Shown here: positions 54,579 to 62,559 of the stretch, one piece after another | Numbering within the stretch: position 1 is the first letter of the stretch | Layout: the number at the start of each line of letters is the position of its first letter | From: Psychrobacillus faecigallinarum | GTDB taxonomy: Bacteria > Bacillota > Bacilli > Bacillales_A > Planococcaceae | NCBI RefSeq assembly: GCF_014836595.1 | Contig: NZ_JACSQO010000009.1 | Location: 62,001 to 126,000, forward strand | Direction: 5' to 3' | Length of the DNA: 64,000 nucleotides | Translations under genes and position numbers: made by a program | Notes under the pieces: model-generated | The model's input: only the letters and a program-made list of their open reading frames with translations | Database searches by the model: none | Told to the model about the DNA's origin: nothing

Positions 54579-54941
54579 GTTTGTAAACTTCATAAGTAGT
54601 ACTTTACCTATTTCTAAAATTTTATCTTAATTAAGTTAACCTGAGTACTTTACTGATAAAAAATGACTATTTAACACATGGTTGATTGTAGCGGCAGGCG
54701 GCGACTCCGGCGGGATGAGTGAGACAGATGAGACATCACACCCGACGCGTAAGCGACGGTGATGGCTTATCGCTCACCCCGTGGAAAGCGTCCGCTTAGA
54801 GCGAAAATCAATTATACTTTATGATTAAAAAGTATGTATTTCTATTTTATATTTCCGTATTATCTTTTTATATAATTCTGACTTTTAAAATTGATTCAAA
54901 TAAATAGAATTTAAATAACATTTATAGAAATGAGGATTACA
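54579..54941. other. gap in the acid-sugar cluster holding a repeat
   Basis: 363 bases between the aldolase and the permease. The central part is the dispersed repeat (54681-54813); on both sides the DNA is AT-rich. No terminator with a T tract follows the aldolase directly. GAGGATTACA lies at the end and serves the permease. Confidence 0.6.
54681..54813. repeat. dispersed structured repeat, copy B
   Basis: A GC-rich block in an AT-rich gap. It starts GTTGATTGTAGCGGCAGGCG and ends CCGCTTAGAGCGAAAATCAA, so the two ends are partial inverted repeats. Inside, GTGAGACAGATGAGACATCA can pair imperfectly with TGATGGCTTATCGCTCAC around an ACGCGT centre. It shares GCGACTCC and GGAAAGCGTCCGCT with the element at 23 kb, and GTGAGACAGATRAGACATCAC with the copy at 63.9 kb. 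Confidence 0.85.
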
Positions 54942-56261
54942 ATGCCAATAGTATCTATTTGTATAGGGGTTGCCCTATTACTTTTATTAATGATTGTATT
55001 CAAGTTGAACGCTTTTATCTCATTGATTTTAGTTGCTTTAGTCGTTGGGATATTAGAAGGTATGACCCCTTTAGAAGCTATGACATCTGTTCAAGGCGGG
55101 CTAGGGGGAACACTCGGAAGTCTGACTATGATTATTGTATTTGGAGCAATACTTGGTAAGCTAATGACGGATTCAGGTGGTGCTCAGAAAATAGCCAATA
55201 CCCTGATAAACTCTTTTGGTAAAAAGAGAGTCCAGCTAGCTGCGGTACTTACAGCTTCTGTAGTGGGAATTGCGTTGTTTTTTGAAACAGGAGTAGTAGT
55301 ACTGATTCCTTTAGTATTTACAATTGCAACTGCCGCTGGAGTACCAGTCTTATACATTGGTATGCCGGTTATAGCCGCACTAATTACTATGCATGGCTTC
55401 GTACCACCACATCCTGGACCAACTGCTGTGGCAAGTGTGTTTGATGCCAATATAGGTAAAACAATGCTATATGGAATTTTAATTGCGATTCCAGCGATTA
55501 TTCTAGCAGGTCCTTTATACACAAAGTTATTTAAAAAGGATTTTTTAGAGGTAGAGATTCCAAAGGGTTTATTTAATCCTAAAGAGTTCACGGAAGAAGA
55601 GATGCCAGGATTTGTTACAAGTATTATTACTTCTCTTATGCCGGTTATTTTAATAGGCTCTCAGGTAGTGGTTGAAATTATTGCACCTGACTCAGCTGTT
55701 ATGCCGTTCTTTGATTTTATCGGTAATGCAAACGTGGCATTGCTATTGTCAGTAATTTTTGCATTCTTTACATTTGGTATAAACAGAGGCAAAAAGATGA
55801 AGGATATAATGCAATCTGTTTCTGATGCAGTTGGTGGGATTGCTATGATTCTTCTAATTATTGCTGCAGGCGGTGCGTTCAAGCAAGTGCTGATTGATAG
55901 TCAAATTGATGTGTATATCTCAGATATAATGGCTGGTTCTACTCTTTCACCATTGTTAATGACGTGGTTAATTGCTGCTATCTTAAGGATTTCAGTTGGA
56001 TCTGCTACAGTTGCTGGTATGACTGCTGCTGGTATAGCAGCGCCTTTAGTTGGTATTACTGGTGTAAGTCCAGAGCTTATGGTATTAGCAGCAGGTGCTG
56101 GTAGTGTAACTTTCTCTCATGTAAATGATGCAGGGTTCTGGATTTATAAAGAATACTTTAACCTGTCTATCGGGAAAACGATTAAAACATGGTCTGTAAT
56201 GGTAACGATTATCTCCTTAGTTGGATTAGCAGGAGTTTTAATATTAAATATGTTTGTTTAA
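54942..56261 (+). CDS. GntP-family sugar acid permease
   Basis: A 439-residue membrane protein with about twelve helices, of the gluconate/H+ symporter family. Characteristic segments are ILVALVVGILEGMTPLEAM near residue 25, GGLGGTLGSLTMIIVFGAILGKLMTDSGGAQKIA, and HGFVPPHPGPTAVA near 152. YgbN of E. coli, which serves the four-carbon sugar acids, belongs to the same family. It is last in the cluster, separated from the aldolase by a repeat. The start at 54942 (MPIVSICIGVALLLLL) follows GAGG by six bases; four codons upstream (ATG at 54930) are less likely. A strong terminator follows. Confidence 0.9.
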   Translation: MPIVSICIGVALLLLLMIVFKLNAFISLILVALVVGILEGMTPLEAMTSVQGGLGGTLGSLTMIIVFGAILGKLMTDSGGAQKIANTLINSFGKKRVQLAAVLTASVVGIALFFETGVVVLIPLVFTIATAAGVPVLYIGMPVIAALITMHGFVPPHPGPTAVASVFDANIGKTMLYGILIAIPAIILAGPLYTKLFKKDFLEVEIPKGLFNPKEFTEEEMPGFVTSIITSLMPVILIGSQVVVEIIAPDSAVMPFFDFIGNANVALLLSVIFAFFTFGINRGKKMKDIMQSVSDAVGGIAMILLIIAAGGAFKQVLIDSQIDVYISDIMAGSTLSPLLMTWLIAAILRISVGSATVAGMTAAGIAAPLVGITGVSPELMVLAAGAGSVTFSHVNDAGFWIYKEYFNLSIGKTIKTWSVMVTIISLVGLAGVLILNMFV

Positions 56262-56280
56262 GCATGTTAAAGGTTCTTAA

Positions 56281-56322
56281 AAAAGTGAAGACAAGCCGAT
56301 TTTGGCTTGTCTTCACTTTTCT
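56281..56322. terminator. bidirectional terminator between gntP-like and vanY-like genes
   Basis: AAAAGTGAAGACAAGCC and its complement form a perfect 17-base stem with a six-base loop. It is followed by a T-rich tail on the plus strand and preceded by A's that give a T run on the minus strand. Confidence 0.92.
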
Positions 56323-56344
56323 TATTTTATAACCATGAATCGCA

Positions 56345-57130
56345 TTAATTAATAACAGAAGTAATGATATACCCAGTATGATTGTCTCCAGAAATATTAA
56401 CTTGATCAGTATTTGGTATGTGAGCAACCTCCATGTTTTCAACATACTGGACATAATAAGTAATACCTTTTATTTGTTTTTTATAATGTCGCTTTTCTTT
56501 TAAAAATAACAAATATTCCTCCAACGCAAAATTCTTTTTCTCCATCATGACACTATGAGGCAGACCAACATAGCGGAAATGCCAAGGCTCAAAAGCAATG
56601 CCCGTAACGTCTACTTTGTTTTTGGGGTAACGTAATATAAAGCCGTAATCAGCAGCATTCTTTGCCAGCCATTCACCTTCTAGCGTTTTCTCCATCGTAC
56701 CTTGAGTGGATCCAATATCTAAGGAAAGGCCACTTTGATGTTCGCTATATCCAGTAGGAAGTGCATAACTAGCACCATTTTCCTCATAAAGTTGCTGTTG
56801 TAGATTTCCGCTACGGTAGGCACTATTGATTTTAAAGTGATGAATACCATCATTAGCAGCTTGTTCAAACATTTTCTGTAAAGGTTCAATGACTTTCTTT
56901 TCAAGCAGGTACTCTGAATCTACGACGACATTACTCGCTAGGTTTGATGGGATAACAGCTAAGTTAGTTGGGTCTTGCTGTAGTTTTGTTTCTTTATTGA
57001 CTAAGATTAGCTCTCCGTTATGGACAGATTCATTATGTAACGGGATTTCCTGCTCTAGAGCTGGAGAATTCTTTAAAAAGAATGGAAAACCAATAATTAT
57101 CAATACAATGGCCACTAATATTTTTTTCAT
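56345..57130 (-). CDS. vanY: VanY-like D,D-carboxypeptidase
   Basis: A 261-residue zinc carboxypeptidase of the VanY (M15B) family. An N-terminal membrane helix (residues 4-18) places it outside the cytoplasm. The zinc motif SEHQSGLSLD (SxHxxGxxxD) is at residues 129-138 and EPWHFRYVG at 181-189, with His184 as the third ligand. It removes the last D-Ala from peptidoglycan peptides. In vancomycin resistance it trims pentapeptides; here no ligase or dehydrogenase (VanA/VanH/VanX) is present. It is the last gene of a VanR-VanS-VanY unit. Starts behind AAAAGGAGAGAG. Family assignment is firm; the vancomycin link is not. Confidence 0.85.
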   Translation of the reverse strand: MKKILVAIVLIIIGFPFFLKNSPALEQEIPLHNESVHNGELILVNKETKLQQDPTNLAVIPSNLASNVVVDSEYLLEKKVIEPLQKMFEQAANDGIHHFKINSAYRSGNLQQQLYEENGASYALPTGYSEHQSGLSLDIGSTQGTMEKTLEGEWLAKNAADYGFILRYPKNKVDVTGIAFEPWHFRYVGLPHSVMMEKKNFALEEYLLFLKEKRHYKKQIKGITYYVQYVENMEVAHIPNTDQVNISGDNHTGYIITSVIN

Positions 57131-57199
57131 GTAAACTCTCTCCTTTTCTAATAGTTCCTAGCTTAAGGAAGAGAGTTTAAATAGAAAGTGGGTAAAAGC

Positions 57200-58309
57200 T
57201 TAAATATTTCTTAAATCGAGAGGAAGCGTTACCTCAAAATGAATTCTCTGCTCTCCATTCCAAACATGGATGGACCCATGATGTTTTTCCACTATTGTTT
57301 TGGCTATATACAAACCTAGCCCCGTTTGCTTTTTTTGTAAACTTCTCGATTGATCTACTGTATAAAACATATCAAAAAGGTGAGGTAGGTCATCCTCAGA
57401 AATTGGTCTACCGTGGTTACTGAGGCGAATCTCGATTGTCTTGCTAGTTTTTTTGGCTATGATTTGTATAGGCTCTGTCAAGTCACCGTACCGTAGGGCA
57501 TTACTTAATAAATTTTCAAAAACACGTGCTAGTTCCTTTCCATTCCCCATAGTGAATAGATTCGGTTCAATGCTTTCTTCGATTTTGGCATCCCTCTCAT
57601 CAATGAGGGGATACATTTCATTAATCAATTGAAGAAGTAATTGTTGTATATTAATAGTCGTTTGTTCCGTTGTGTTTAAAGTTAAAGATAAATCTAATTT
57701 AGAAATATCAAATAATGTTTCAATGAGCTCCTCTAAATATTGTGATTTATTATAGGCAATTTTTGTGTATTCTTCTATTTGTGCAGGCGTTAAGTTGAGT
57801 TGATTTTGCAATAAGTTTAAATAACCAATGACAGAGGTTAATGGTGTCCGTAAATCATGCGCTAAATTGGCAATCAATGTTTCTTTACTACTCTGAGACA
57901 ATGCTTGTGATTCAATTGCTTGCTTCAATCGGGTACTTGCCTCATTAATATCTTTCGCAATGTATTGGAATTCATCATTGGAGGAAATTTGTGTTTTGTA
58001 GGAAAAGTCACCATCTGCTAAATGACGGATGCCTTCAGAAATCTCCTTAAAATATTTTGTGTACGTTCTTGTTAACAAATAGAAAATGATAATGGCCAAC
58101 GGTATATAAATGACCATGAATACATAGACATCGCCGATTTGTCGCATCAATTGACGGTAATACATATAGGTGTCACCGTAATAAACATTTTTTCGGTAAT
58201 AAAGCTGCAATAGCTTATAAATGGAAAATGTAATAAATGCTGCAATGAGTAAGCTTTTTATAAACAAATAAATAATGCGCATGCGGAAGCTGTGTATAAA
58301 TTTATTCAT
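57200..58309 (-). CDS. VanS-like sensor histidine kinase
   Basis: A 369-residue kinase with two membrane helices (about 12-32 and 60-80) around a short extracellular loop of about 30 residues rich in Tyr (YYRKNVYYGDTYMYYRQ). A HAMP region follows (LADGDFSYKTQISSNDEF), then the phosphoacceptor helix IANLAHDLRTPLTSVIGYL near 148 and the ATPase domain (FENLLSNALRYGD, TGLGLYIAKTI). The layout is that of VanS kinases. The start overlaps the end of the regulator by eight bases. Such kinases respond to cell-wall antibiotics or precursors; the ligand cannot be read. Confidence 0.87.
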   Translation of the reverse strand: MNKFIHSFRMRIIYLFIKSLLIAAFITFSIYKLLQLYYRKNVYYGDTYMYYRQLMRQIGDVYVFMVIYIPLAIIIFYLLTRTYTKYFKEISEGIRHLADGDFSYKTQISSNDEFQYIAKDINEASTRLKQAIESQALSQSSKETLIANLAHDLRTPLTSVIGYLNLLQNQLNLTPAQIEEYTKIAYNKSQYLEELIETLFDISKLDLSLTLNTTEQTTINIQQLLLQLINEMYPLIDERDAKIEESIEPNLFTMGNGKELARVFENLLSNALRYGDLTEPIQIIAKKTSKTIEIRLSNHGRPISEDDLPHLFDMFYTVDQSRSLQKKQTGLGLYIAKTIVEKHHGSIHVWNGEQRIHFEVTLPLDLRNI

Positions 58310-59000
58310 TGATTTTATAGCCTACTCCCCAAACCGTTTCGATGATTTTTTTAGCTTTGTTCGAATCATTTAATTTTTTTCGTAACGTGCGAATATGAAC
58401 CATGACGGTATTAGCTCCTTCAAAATATTGCTCCTTCCAAACCTTTTCAAAGATTTGCTCAGAACTAAATACTTGGTTAGGGGAGCTTGCTAACAATAAT
58501 AAAATATCAAATTCCTTAGGGGTTAAATCAACTTTTTCATCATTTACCGTGATGGTTCTTTCACTTGCTTTGATAATGAGATTTTGAAGTTGAATAATAT
58601 CCTTCGTGTTTGTCTGTTCCGTTTGACTCCACTGAAAGGCTCTTCTTAATTGTGCTTTAACCCGAGCGACTAACTCTAAAGGATTAAAGGGCTTTGTCAT
58701 ATAATCATCTGCGCCGATGACAAGCCCGCTAATTTTATCGAAGTCTGATTGCTTGGCGCTTAAAAAAATGATTGGTGTTTGATGTGTTTGGCGTATTTGT
58801 GTAAGCACCTCATGACCATTTAAATGAGGCATCATAATATCTAAAATGACGAGATCAATAGGATTATTCTTAAATATTTCAAGACCTTCAAGGCCATTAT
58901 GTGCCTGTAAGGTTTTGAATCCTTCGTTTTGCAAATGAATCGAAACAAGTTGGGCAATTTCTGTTTCGTCATCGATAATTAGTATTGTTCTTGTTTTCAA
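58302..59000 (-). CDS. VanR-like OmpR-family response regulator
   Basis: A 232-residue regulator. The receiver domain has the acidic pair in LIIDDETEIA, the phosphoacceptor in LVILDIMMPHLNG and Lys in DDYMTKPFNPLELVARVKAQLRRA, a linker typical of VanR. The winged helix (LTPKEFDILLLLASSPNQVFSSEQIFEKVW, then TVWGVGYKI) begins near 135. The start is TTG at 59000, ten bases behind GGAGG. It is the first gene of the three-gene unit that ends with VanY. The promoter lies in the region 59001-59130. Confidence 0.88.
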   Translation of the reverse strand: MKTRTILIIDDETEIAQLVSIHLQNEGFKTLQAHNGLEGLEIFKNNPIDLVILDIMMPHLNGHEVLTQIRQTHQTPIIFLSAKQSDFDKISGLVIGADDYMTKPFNPLELVARVKAQLRRAFQWSQTEQTNTKDIIQLQNLIIKASERTITVNDEKVDLTPKEFDILLLLASSPNQVFSSEQIFEKVWKEQYFEGANTVMVHIRTLRKKLNDSNKAKKIIETVWGVGYKINE

Positions 59001-59325
59001 GGTGAAAATGCCTCCATTTCAATATTAATTGTTATAAATATAGGTCAATCTTAGCAAATATAATTATTATAGACGATAAATCTTAAATTTTTCTGAAGTA
59101 AAGAGCTTAACATTTATTAGAAGAATTTGTTGCATCAAGCTGTACAGAGTGAGACAGATGAGCCATCACAACCCCACGGAACGCGTCCGGTTAAAATAGA
59201 AATCAACCATTTTTTTGTAAACTATTCCTGCAAGAACTTGACTTGTTTTTTTAAAGTAAAATAGTTATTTATTCGATCCATACGATATACTTACAAGTAT
59301 GAAATTGGTTAGGTTGGTGAAGAGA
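59001..59325. other. divergent intergenic region, VanR-like and EamA genes
   Basis: 325 bases that should hold the promoters of both units. Apart from the short repeat copy (59132-59208) it is very AT-rich. I found no convincing VanR binding site or promoter that I would place exactly. Confidence 0.4.
59132..59208. repeat. dispersed structured repeat, short copy C
   Basis: A shortened version of the repeat: GAGTGAGACAGATGAGCCAT, CACAACCCCACGGAACGCG and TCCGGTTAAAATAGAAATCA match copy B with internal parts missing. It lies in the divergent region between the VanR-like and EamA genes. Confidence 0.75.
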
Positions 59326-60201
59326 ATGCAAAGATACATAGGAGAAATATTGTTGATTGTTACCGCTATTATTTGGGGGAGCGGATTTGTAGCAAGTGCG
59401 GTATCGTTGGAGCACTATACACCCTATCAAATATTGGCCGTGCGTTTTTTAATGGGCGCATTATTATTAAGCGTTTTGTTTTTTAAAAAGTTCAAAAGAC
59501 TTACAAAGCGTTCTTTGTTAAGCGGAATAGTGCTGGGGGTATTTTTGTATGTTGCATTTGCTTTACAGACGGTGGGGCTTCAATTTACAACTCCGTCCAA
59601 AAATGCATTTTTAACCGCTGTAAATGTTGTAATTGTACCTTTTATCGGTTTTTTAATATACAAGCGGAAAATCGATATGTATGAACTAACAGGGGCAATA
59701 TTAGCAATAGCTGGTGTTGCAGTTCTATCTTTAAAATTGTCTGCCGAGATTAATGTGGGAGATTTGCTAACGCTAGGCTGTGCAGTTGCCTTTGCATTTC
59801 ATATTTTTTACACTGCTATCTTCGTTCAGAAAGAGGATCCAGTTGTATTAACGATAGTACAAATGGGTACATCGGCTTTAATTGCTTGGATTATTGTATT
59901 CTTTAGGGGAGAGACGACTTTTTCTGTTGAAACAGAGGGAGCTCTTTATTTGTTATACTTAGGTGTTTTTTCAACAACGATTGCTTATTTAATGCAGACG
60001 GTTGCTCAAAAGTACATAACAGAAACAAAAGCGGCTATTATATTATCAACGGAATCATTCTGGGGTATGGTATTCTCGGTCATCATATTAAGTGAAATAT
60101 TAACAGTTAAAATGCTTGTGGGAGCGATACTAATACTATTAGCTATTGTTATTTCAGAAACAAAGTTTAACTTATTGAAAAAAAGGCGAACCTCCATATA
60201 A
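59326..60201 (+). CDS. EamA-family (DMT) transporter
   Basis: A 291-residue membrane protein with ten predicted helices in two EamA repeats (first about residues 5-130, second about 140-280). Family marks are AIIWGSGFVASAVSLEHYTP, PYQILAVRFLMGALLL and TTIAYLMQTVAQKYI. EamA proteins export or import amino acids and other metabolites; the substrate here is unknown. The ATG at 59326 (MQRYIGEILLIV) follows AGGTTGGTGAAGAG; the ATG at 59299 adds nine residues without a ribosome binding site. Single gene. Confidence 0.85.
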   Translation: MQRYIGEILLIVTAIIWGSGFVASAVSLEHYTPYQILAVRFLMGALLLSVLFFKKFKRLTKRSLLSGIVLGVFLYVAFALQTVGLQFTTPSKNAFLTAVNVVIVPFIGFLIYKRKIDMYELTGAILAIAGVAVLSLKLSAEINVGDLLTLGCAVAFAFHIFYTAIFVQKEDPVVLTIVQMGTSALIAWIIVFFRGETTFSVETEGALYLLYLGVFSTTIAYLMQTVAQKYITETKAAIILSTESFWGMVFSVIILSEILTVKMLVGAILILLAIVISETKFNLLKKRRTSI

Positions 60202-60299
60202 GGAACATTTTCAATCTATCTAATAACAGCAAATCATTAAAGTTTAGTAAGAATTTGTGTTATGATATGGATTGATTTTGTTAGGAGGTATTTTGTTTT

Positions 60300-61388
60300 A
60301 TGGATTGGTCTATCTTTATCACGTATATTTTTTGGAAGAACCTTAGTATATCTATTGGTATACTATTAGTATTTCTTATTTTGAGGAAAATTTTCTCGAA
60401 ATATGTATTTAACCTGTTAATCAGGCTAAGCGATAAAACTCCGACCGATACATTGACTAATCTTTTTCGTTCTTTTGAAAAACCTATTCAGTGGATGTTT
60501 ATTACAGTCGGTATTTATGTAGCAGCTAGCTTCTTTCCACACTTTGATGAAACTAATAAATTCTTCCTGGTGCTTATAAGAGTTTCCTATATTATTCTTA
60601 TAAGCTGGGGATTGTATAATATGTCATCTGATTCTTCTACTTTCTTCACTAAAATGAGAAATAGATATAACCTCGATATCGATGATATACTCATTCCTTT
60701 TCTTTCAAAGGCTTTACGAGTTATTATTGTTGTCATTAGTTTTAGTGTTGTTGCTGAGGAATTTGGTTATAACGTAAGTGGATTTGTAGCAGGACTAGGT
60801 TTAGGAGGAGTAGCTATTGCCTTTGCTGCAAAGGATGCTCTTTCTCATCTATTAGGTGGTTTTGTTATTATCACGGAAAAGCCCTTCAGAATAGGGGATT
60901 GGATTTTAACTCCTGATGTTGAGGGAACAGTGGAGGATATAACTTTCCGAAGCACAAGAATACGGACCTTTGCACAAGCAGTAGTCACGTTGCCGAATGC
61001 GACTATTGCAAATGGTCCTATTACAAACTGGAGTAAAATGGGTAAAAGACAAATTAATTTTAACCTACGAGTATCTCAAGAGACGCCTAAGGAAAAATTA
61101 GAGTTAATAGTAAAAGAAATTGAAAAGCTAGTAAGTAAGCATTCAGGAGTTCACCCAGAAACGATTTTCGTAAAATTTGATGCATTTAAAGAAAATGGGT
61201 ATGATATTTTCTTATATTTCTTTACTAATACAACTGTTTGGGCTGAGTTTTTAAAGGTAAAAGAAGATATTAACTTTAGTATCATGGAAATTTTAGAACG
61301 CGAAGGAGTTTCCATTGCCCTTCAAAGTCGAAAAGTTTATGTGGATTCGGAATTAGTTCAGAATGAAACGATGAAAACAGAGGAATAA
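60300..61388 (+). CDS. MscS-family mechanosensitive channel
   Basis: A 362-residue membrane protein with about four or five helices in the first 175 residues. The pore helix and its turn, GYNVSGFVAGLGLGGVAIAFAAKDALSHLLGGFVII, lie near residues 157-192. Then follow the beta domain (PFRIGDWILTPDVEGTVEDITFRSTRIRTF) and the C-terminal alpha/beta domain. It opens under hypo-osmotic shock to release solutes. It is similar in size to YhdY-type channels rather than to the short MscS. It starts behind AGGAGGTATTTTGTTTT; single gene with its own terminator. Confidence 0.9.
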   Translation: MDWSIFITYIFWKNLSISIGILLVFLILRKIFSKYVFNLLIRLSDKTPTDTLTNLFRSFEKPIQWMFITVGIYVAASFFPHFDETNKFFLVLIRVSYIILISWGLYNMSSDSSTFFTKMRNRYNLDIDDILIPFLSKALRVIIVVISFSVVAEEFGYNVSGFVAGLGLGGVAIAFAAKDALSHLLGGFVIITEKPFRIGDWILTPDVEGTVEDITFRSTRIRTFAQAVVTLPNATIANGPITNWSKMGKRQINFNLRVSQETPKEKLELIVKEIEKLVSKHSGVHPETIFVKFDAFKENGYDIFLYFFTNTTVWAEFLKVKEDINFSIMEILEREGVSIALQSRKVYVDSELVQNETMKTEE

Positions 61389-61393
61389 TACAT

Positions 61394-61423
61394 CCGCCAG
61401 AGACTATCTCTTGGCGGTTTTTT
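61394..61423 (+). terminator. terminator of the MscS-family gene
   Basis: CCGCCAGAGA/TCTTGGCGG stem with one bulge, followed by six T. It partly overlaps the 3' flank of the convergent 2H phosphoesterase gene. Confidence 0.85.
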
Positions 61424-61425
61424 CT

Positions 61426-61968
61426 TTATATAATTTTTAATTTTTTGGAATATAGAATAGGTGCATATCCTACCGTCGATGTGTCAATCAAGGCAATTTC
61501 TTTTATAAAACCATAAATGGATGTTTGGTTATATGAGCAATGATGCATGGCCTCTAATAGTTTTTCCTTAGTCAAACGATTAGCAATTGTACAATGGGGA
61601 ATCCAACGACCTGGATTGTATAACGAGTCTTCTTCTTCTTGAATTTTTTTGAAATGTTCGTGATAGTCCATATGAAAATCCATTAATTCTTTAGTAACTA
61701 GGGGAGAATAAAAAAGTGCTCCAGAATTAATAAATGACCCAATCGTTTCAAAAGAAATAGTTAATGAAACCTTCTCTTGCAAATATCGATCCATTTCTTT
61801 TATATATTGTTCAACATTTAAATTTTTATAGCTGGCAATAGTTATATGTGGTTTTCGGTCTTTGACTTCAGATGCATAGGAAGAGATGTTTTGATCTTTC
61901 AAATCATTCCATACCTCAATAATCTGTTGTTCGGTTTCTTCATCAAATAAAGCAATTATTCCATACAT
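61426..61968 (-). CDS. 2H phosphoesterase (2'-5' RNA ligase family)
   Basis: A 180-residue protein with the two HxTx motifs of the 2H phosphoesterase superfamily: KPHITIA near residue 40 and IPHCTIA near 125, which together form the active site. Such enzymes act on 2',3'-cyclic phosphates or 2'-5' bonds of RNA or nucleotides; the real substrate is unknown. The ATG at 61968 (MYGIIALFDEET) follows AAAGGTG; a GTG three codons upstream overlaps it. The N-terminus overlaps the small gene at 61943-62101, which probably precedes it in the same transcript. Confidence 0.85.
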   Translation of the reverse strand: MYGIIALFDEETEQQIIEVWNDLKDQNISSYASEVKDRKPHITIASYKNLNVEQYIKEMDRYLQEKVSLTISFETIGSFINSGALFYSPLVTKELMDFHMDYHEHFKKIQEEEDSLYNPGRWIPHCTIANRLTKEKLLEAMHHCSYNQTSIYGFIKEIALIDTSTVGYAPILYSKKLKII

Positions 61969-62101
61969 AATACACACACCTTTTTATTAGTTTACGCTCA
62001 TTTCTTAAACGTTCTACTTCTTTTTCTAAATTGTCCAGTCGTTTATGTATTCTATAAAATATTGGTAAGTATACCAATGCCATTATTACCAACAAGCCCA
62101 A
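61943..62101 (-). CDS. small membrane protein with coiled-coil tail
   Basis: A 52-residue reading frame. It starts at TTG 62101 behind AGGAG (8-base spacing); an upstream in-frame ATG at 62119 lacks a ribosome binding site. The product has one hydrophobic helix (GLLVIMALVYLPIFY) and then a charged amphipathic helix (HKRLDNLEKEVERLRNERK) with heptad-like Leu spacing. Such short single-pass proteins are common in Bacillales and poorly annotated. It overlaps the 2H phosphoesterase gene by 26 bases, so translational coupling is possible. The overlap and the unusual start lower my confidence. Confidence 0.5.
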   Translation of the reverse strand: MGLLVIMALVYLPIFYRIHKRLDNLEKEVERLRNERKLIKRCVYYVWNNCFI

Positions 62102-62306
62102 ACCTGTCACTCCTCTCATATAGAGAATTTATTTGCCCAATTATATCATATAGATACTTACTGAAAATCCAAAAGATGTAAAAATTTTAGAGCCAATGAA
62201 AAACATTCAAAATCATAATTTCCCTCGTATTCGATGAATTGTATAAACAGATAGTTATTGCGAAAGATAAGAACGAATCATAGCAATTAATGAGAGGAGT
62301 GTTTTT

Positions 62307-62483
62307 ATGGAGAGTATTCGCGAGGGATTAATCCCCACAGTATTAGGGACAGCAGTAACTACAACTGGAGTAGCGTTGAGGAACAATAGAAGCATCTCAC
62401 CATTAATAACGAGTTCAATTATAGGTTTTGGCCTGGCACATATAGTGTTAGGAGCAATCGATTTATTTGAACACCGTCGCTAA
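62307..62483 (+). CDS. small hydrophobic protein, 58 residues
   Basis: Starts at ATG 62307 behind GAGAGGAGTG and ends at TAA 62483. The product MESIREGLIPTVLGTAVTTT and the following 38 residues have two hydrophobic stretches (LIPTVLGTAVTTTGVAL and SSIIGFGLAHIVLGAIDLF) and a short charged tail (EHRR). It looks like a small membrane protein widespread in Bacillaceae. It stands before the DUF378 gene, 76 bases apart, and could be in the same transcript. I do not know its function. Confidence 0.7.
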   Translation: MESIREGLIPTVLGTAVTTTGVALRNNRSISPLITSSIIGFGLAHIVLGAIDLFEHRR

Positions 62484-62559
62484 GATTCAAATGGAGGAAT
62501 TCGTTTTTCCTTTCTTATTACCTAGCTTCACATACACAAAATGAAGGAGGTGTTGGTCC

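Noticed and set aside
54959..55159. 66-codon plus-strand frame within the GntP-like gene
   Set aside because: It lies wholly inside the permease gene in another frame and lacks a ribosome binding site.
56345..59000. Complete vancomycin resistance cluster
   Set aside because: vanH, vanA/B ligase and vanX are all missing, so high-level glycopeptide resistance is not supported.
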